Shown here one piece after another: positions 62,927-64,000 of a stretch of DNA of 64,000 bases. The notes under the pieces were generated by a model. That model searched no databases. It saw only the letters and a list, made by a program, of their open reading frames with translations, and was not told the DNA's origin. This DNA is from Tritrichomonas musculus. Lineage: Eukaryota > Parabasalia > Tritrichomonadida > Tritrichomonadidae. Position 1 is the first letter of the stretch. Each line of letters starts with the position of its first letter. Made by a program: the position numbers and the translations under genes. Where the stretch lies: the NCBI GenBank assembly GCA_039105265.1, contig JAPFFF010000054.1, forward strand, positions 62,001 through 126,000, written 5' to 3'.

Positions 62927-64000
62927 CAATTGAAAAAGCAAGAAAAATGTTTTCTCTTTTGGCTTTATATTTTTGGAAAAATAACTTTCAAAATGCTTAT
63001 GAGTGTAGCCAATTTTCAATATCTCTACATATGTACAGTCTTGAAAAGTTTTACACATATTATTGTGATTATTATTGATTATGCATTCTTTATAAACAAA
63101 ACAAAAACAAACAAGAAACTTAACGCACAATAATATCATAAATAATTAAATAAACAATAATCATTAAACAGGCATGGTTGTTTCTTATTATTTGAGTATT
63201 TGATTTGAGAAAATTGCAAGAAATTCAACTTTTTGAGCGAAGCTCCAAAAGTGTCTATGCTTTATATAACACTGGTGTAATAATATTTTTTCTTTCAAGA
63301 GCATTGTTCAATTTTAAGCAATCATTCTAAAAAAAAAAATAAAATTGAAAGAAAATTAATTGAGGGCCAATTTGGTTTCTCTTTTCATAACTCATTTTGT
63401 ATCAAAAAGTTATTTTATTTTTTTAGCTATAAGAAAAAGTTATGTTTTATTTTTGTACCAAGAAAAAGTTCAAGGTTATAATGAAAAGCCGAAACAGAGT
63501 AGCTGTAACGAAATTTTTTGGACAAGCCTTCTCAAAAAGTGGACTGTCAAATTGATTTTTCTCATTGGTAAGAATGTTTTATGATTTTATAATAACATAA
63601 TACAAAACTTTATTTTGAGCGTTTGCACTTTTTAAATAAAAGATTAAAAATCCTGGGAAAAATGTATAAATTTACGATGCTAAAAATTTGCATGCGGTCA
63701 TCCTTTATTTGGTAAATATATAAAATTAATTATAAATAAATAAATATCAAATATATGAGAATAATTTATTGGTCGCGTTAAGCTAAATTTTAATTCTATT
63801 CATGAAAAAATGTGAAAAATTTTGTAACAAAACAAAAAAATGAATTCTTTCTTTTTAAATTATCTTTTTGAATTGGATTTGAATTATTAAATGAAAGATT
63901 TCCAACTTAGTGAATCTGCAAGTTCTTAACTATCCCATGAATCCAGCTTTAAACCCAAAGAAATCCAAAATAATCAATCCAAATTCATATTATAATTATC
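62927..64000. other. AT-rich region without a supported gene
   Basis: Short frames exist on both strands but lack sensible starts or composition. A small imperfect palindrome (TTTTGAGCGAAGCTCCAAAA) lies near 63231. No RNA gene or transposon ends are evident. Confidence 0.5.

Noticed and set aside
63360-63584. 74-codon plus-strand frame in the right flank
   Set aside because: Starts at TTG, has no initiator and no recognisable composition.
1-64000. tRNA or rRNA genes
   Set aside because: I looked for tRNA-like B-box segments and conserved rRNA stretches on both strands and saw none; a dedicated scan would be more sensitive.

Overview
The window is AT-rich eukaryotic DNA without visible introns. 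It most resembles a parabasalid protist, probably a Tritrichomonas or Trichomonas relative. The reasons are TCA-type initiator motifs (TCA followed by pyrimidine/T-rich sequence) just upstream of start codons, very short 5' leaders, a subtilisin-family surface protease with one membrane span, a repetitive kinase-like gene family, and above all a very large Polinton (Maverick). The genus is inferred from style, not from a marker gene.

Left host flank (1-11915): the 3' end of a membrane-anchored S8 protease gene; a 97-bp mariner-like MITE flanked by TA; a small hypothetical gene; a long AT-rich stretch holding a 1.1-kb non-autonomous transposon with an 8-bp target duplication; a 1976-residue gene with three nearly identical pseudokinase repeats; and a decayed fragment of the same family. 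Right host flank (59874-64000): a decayed paralogue of the pseudokinase gene in pieces, then about 1 kb with no gene I can support.

Between the flanks lies one Polinton of about 48 kb (11916-59873). It has 230-bp terminal inverted repeats that look identical by eye and a perfect 6-bp target duplication (TGAAAT). It inserted into a short TA-flanked inverted-repeat element, whose two halves remain outside the Polinton. By position the element has these parts: (a) a left subterminal divergent gene pair; (b) an 11.4-kb gene for a 3811-residue protein of unknown function; (c) a virion module with an FtsK/HerA-type packaging ATPase, a small Gly-rich amphipathic protein, two tandem double-jelly-roll major capsid paralogues, a possible penton and two large fibre-like proteins; (d) a cluster of very basic SAP/AT-hook/Lys-repeat proteins likely to bind DNA; (e) a replication and integration module with protein-primed family B DNA polymerase, KilA-N protein, SF3 helicase and rve integrase, interleaved with many small coiled-coil and single-span membrane proteins; (f) a right subterminal divergent pair whose control regions mirror those at the left end. 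The element looks essentially whole and young, with at most about one break.

Regulation is unusually legible. Most genes of the right half have the same short promoter, an AACGG-containing box (compatible with a Myb site) followed by a TCA initiator 5-25 bases before the ATG, often in bidirectional form. A second promoter type, with GGTAAACGGTCTCC-like and CTCATCACATCA boxes, is limited to the subterminal genes and one pair near 56.4 kb. Two promoter classes suggest two expression programmes. All functional statements come from reading motifs; no database search was made.
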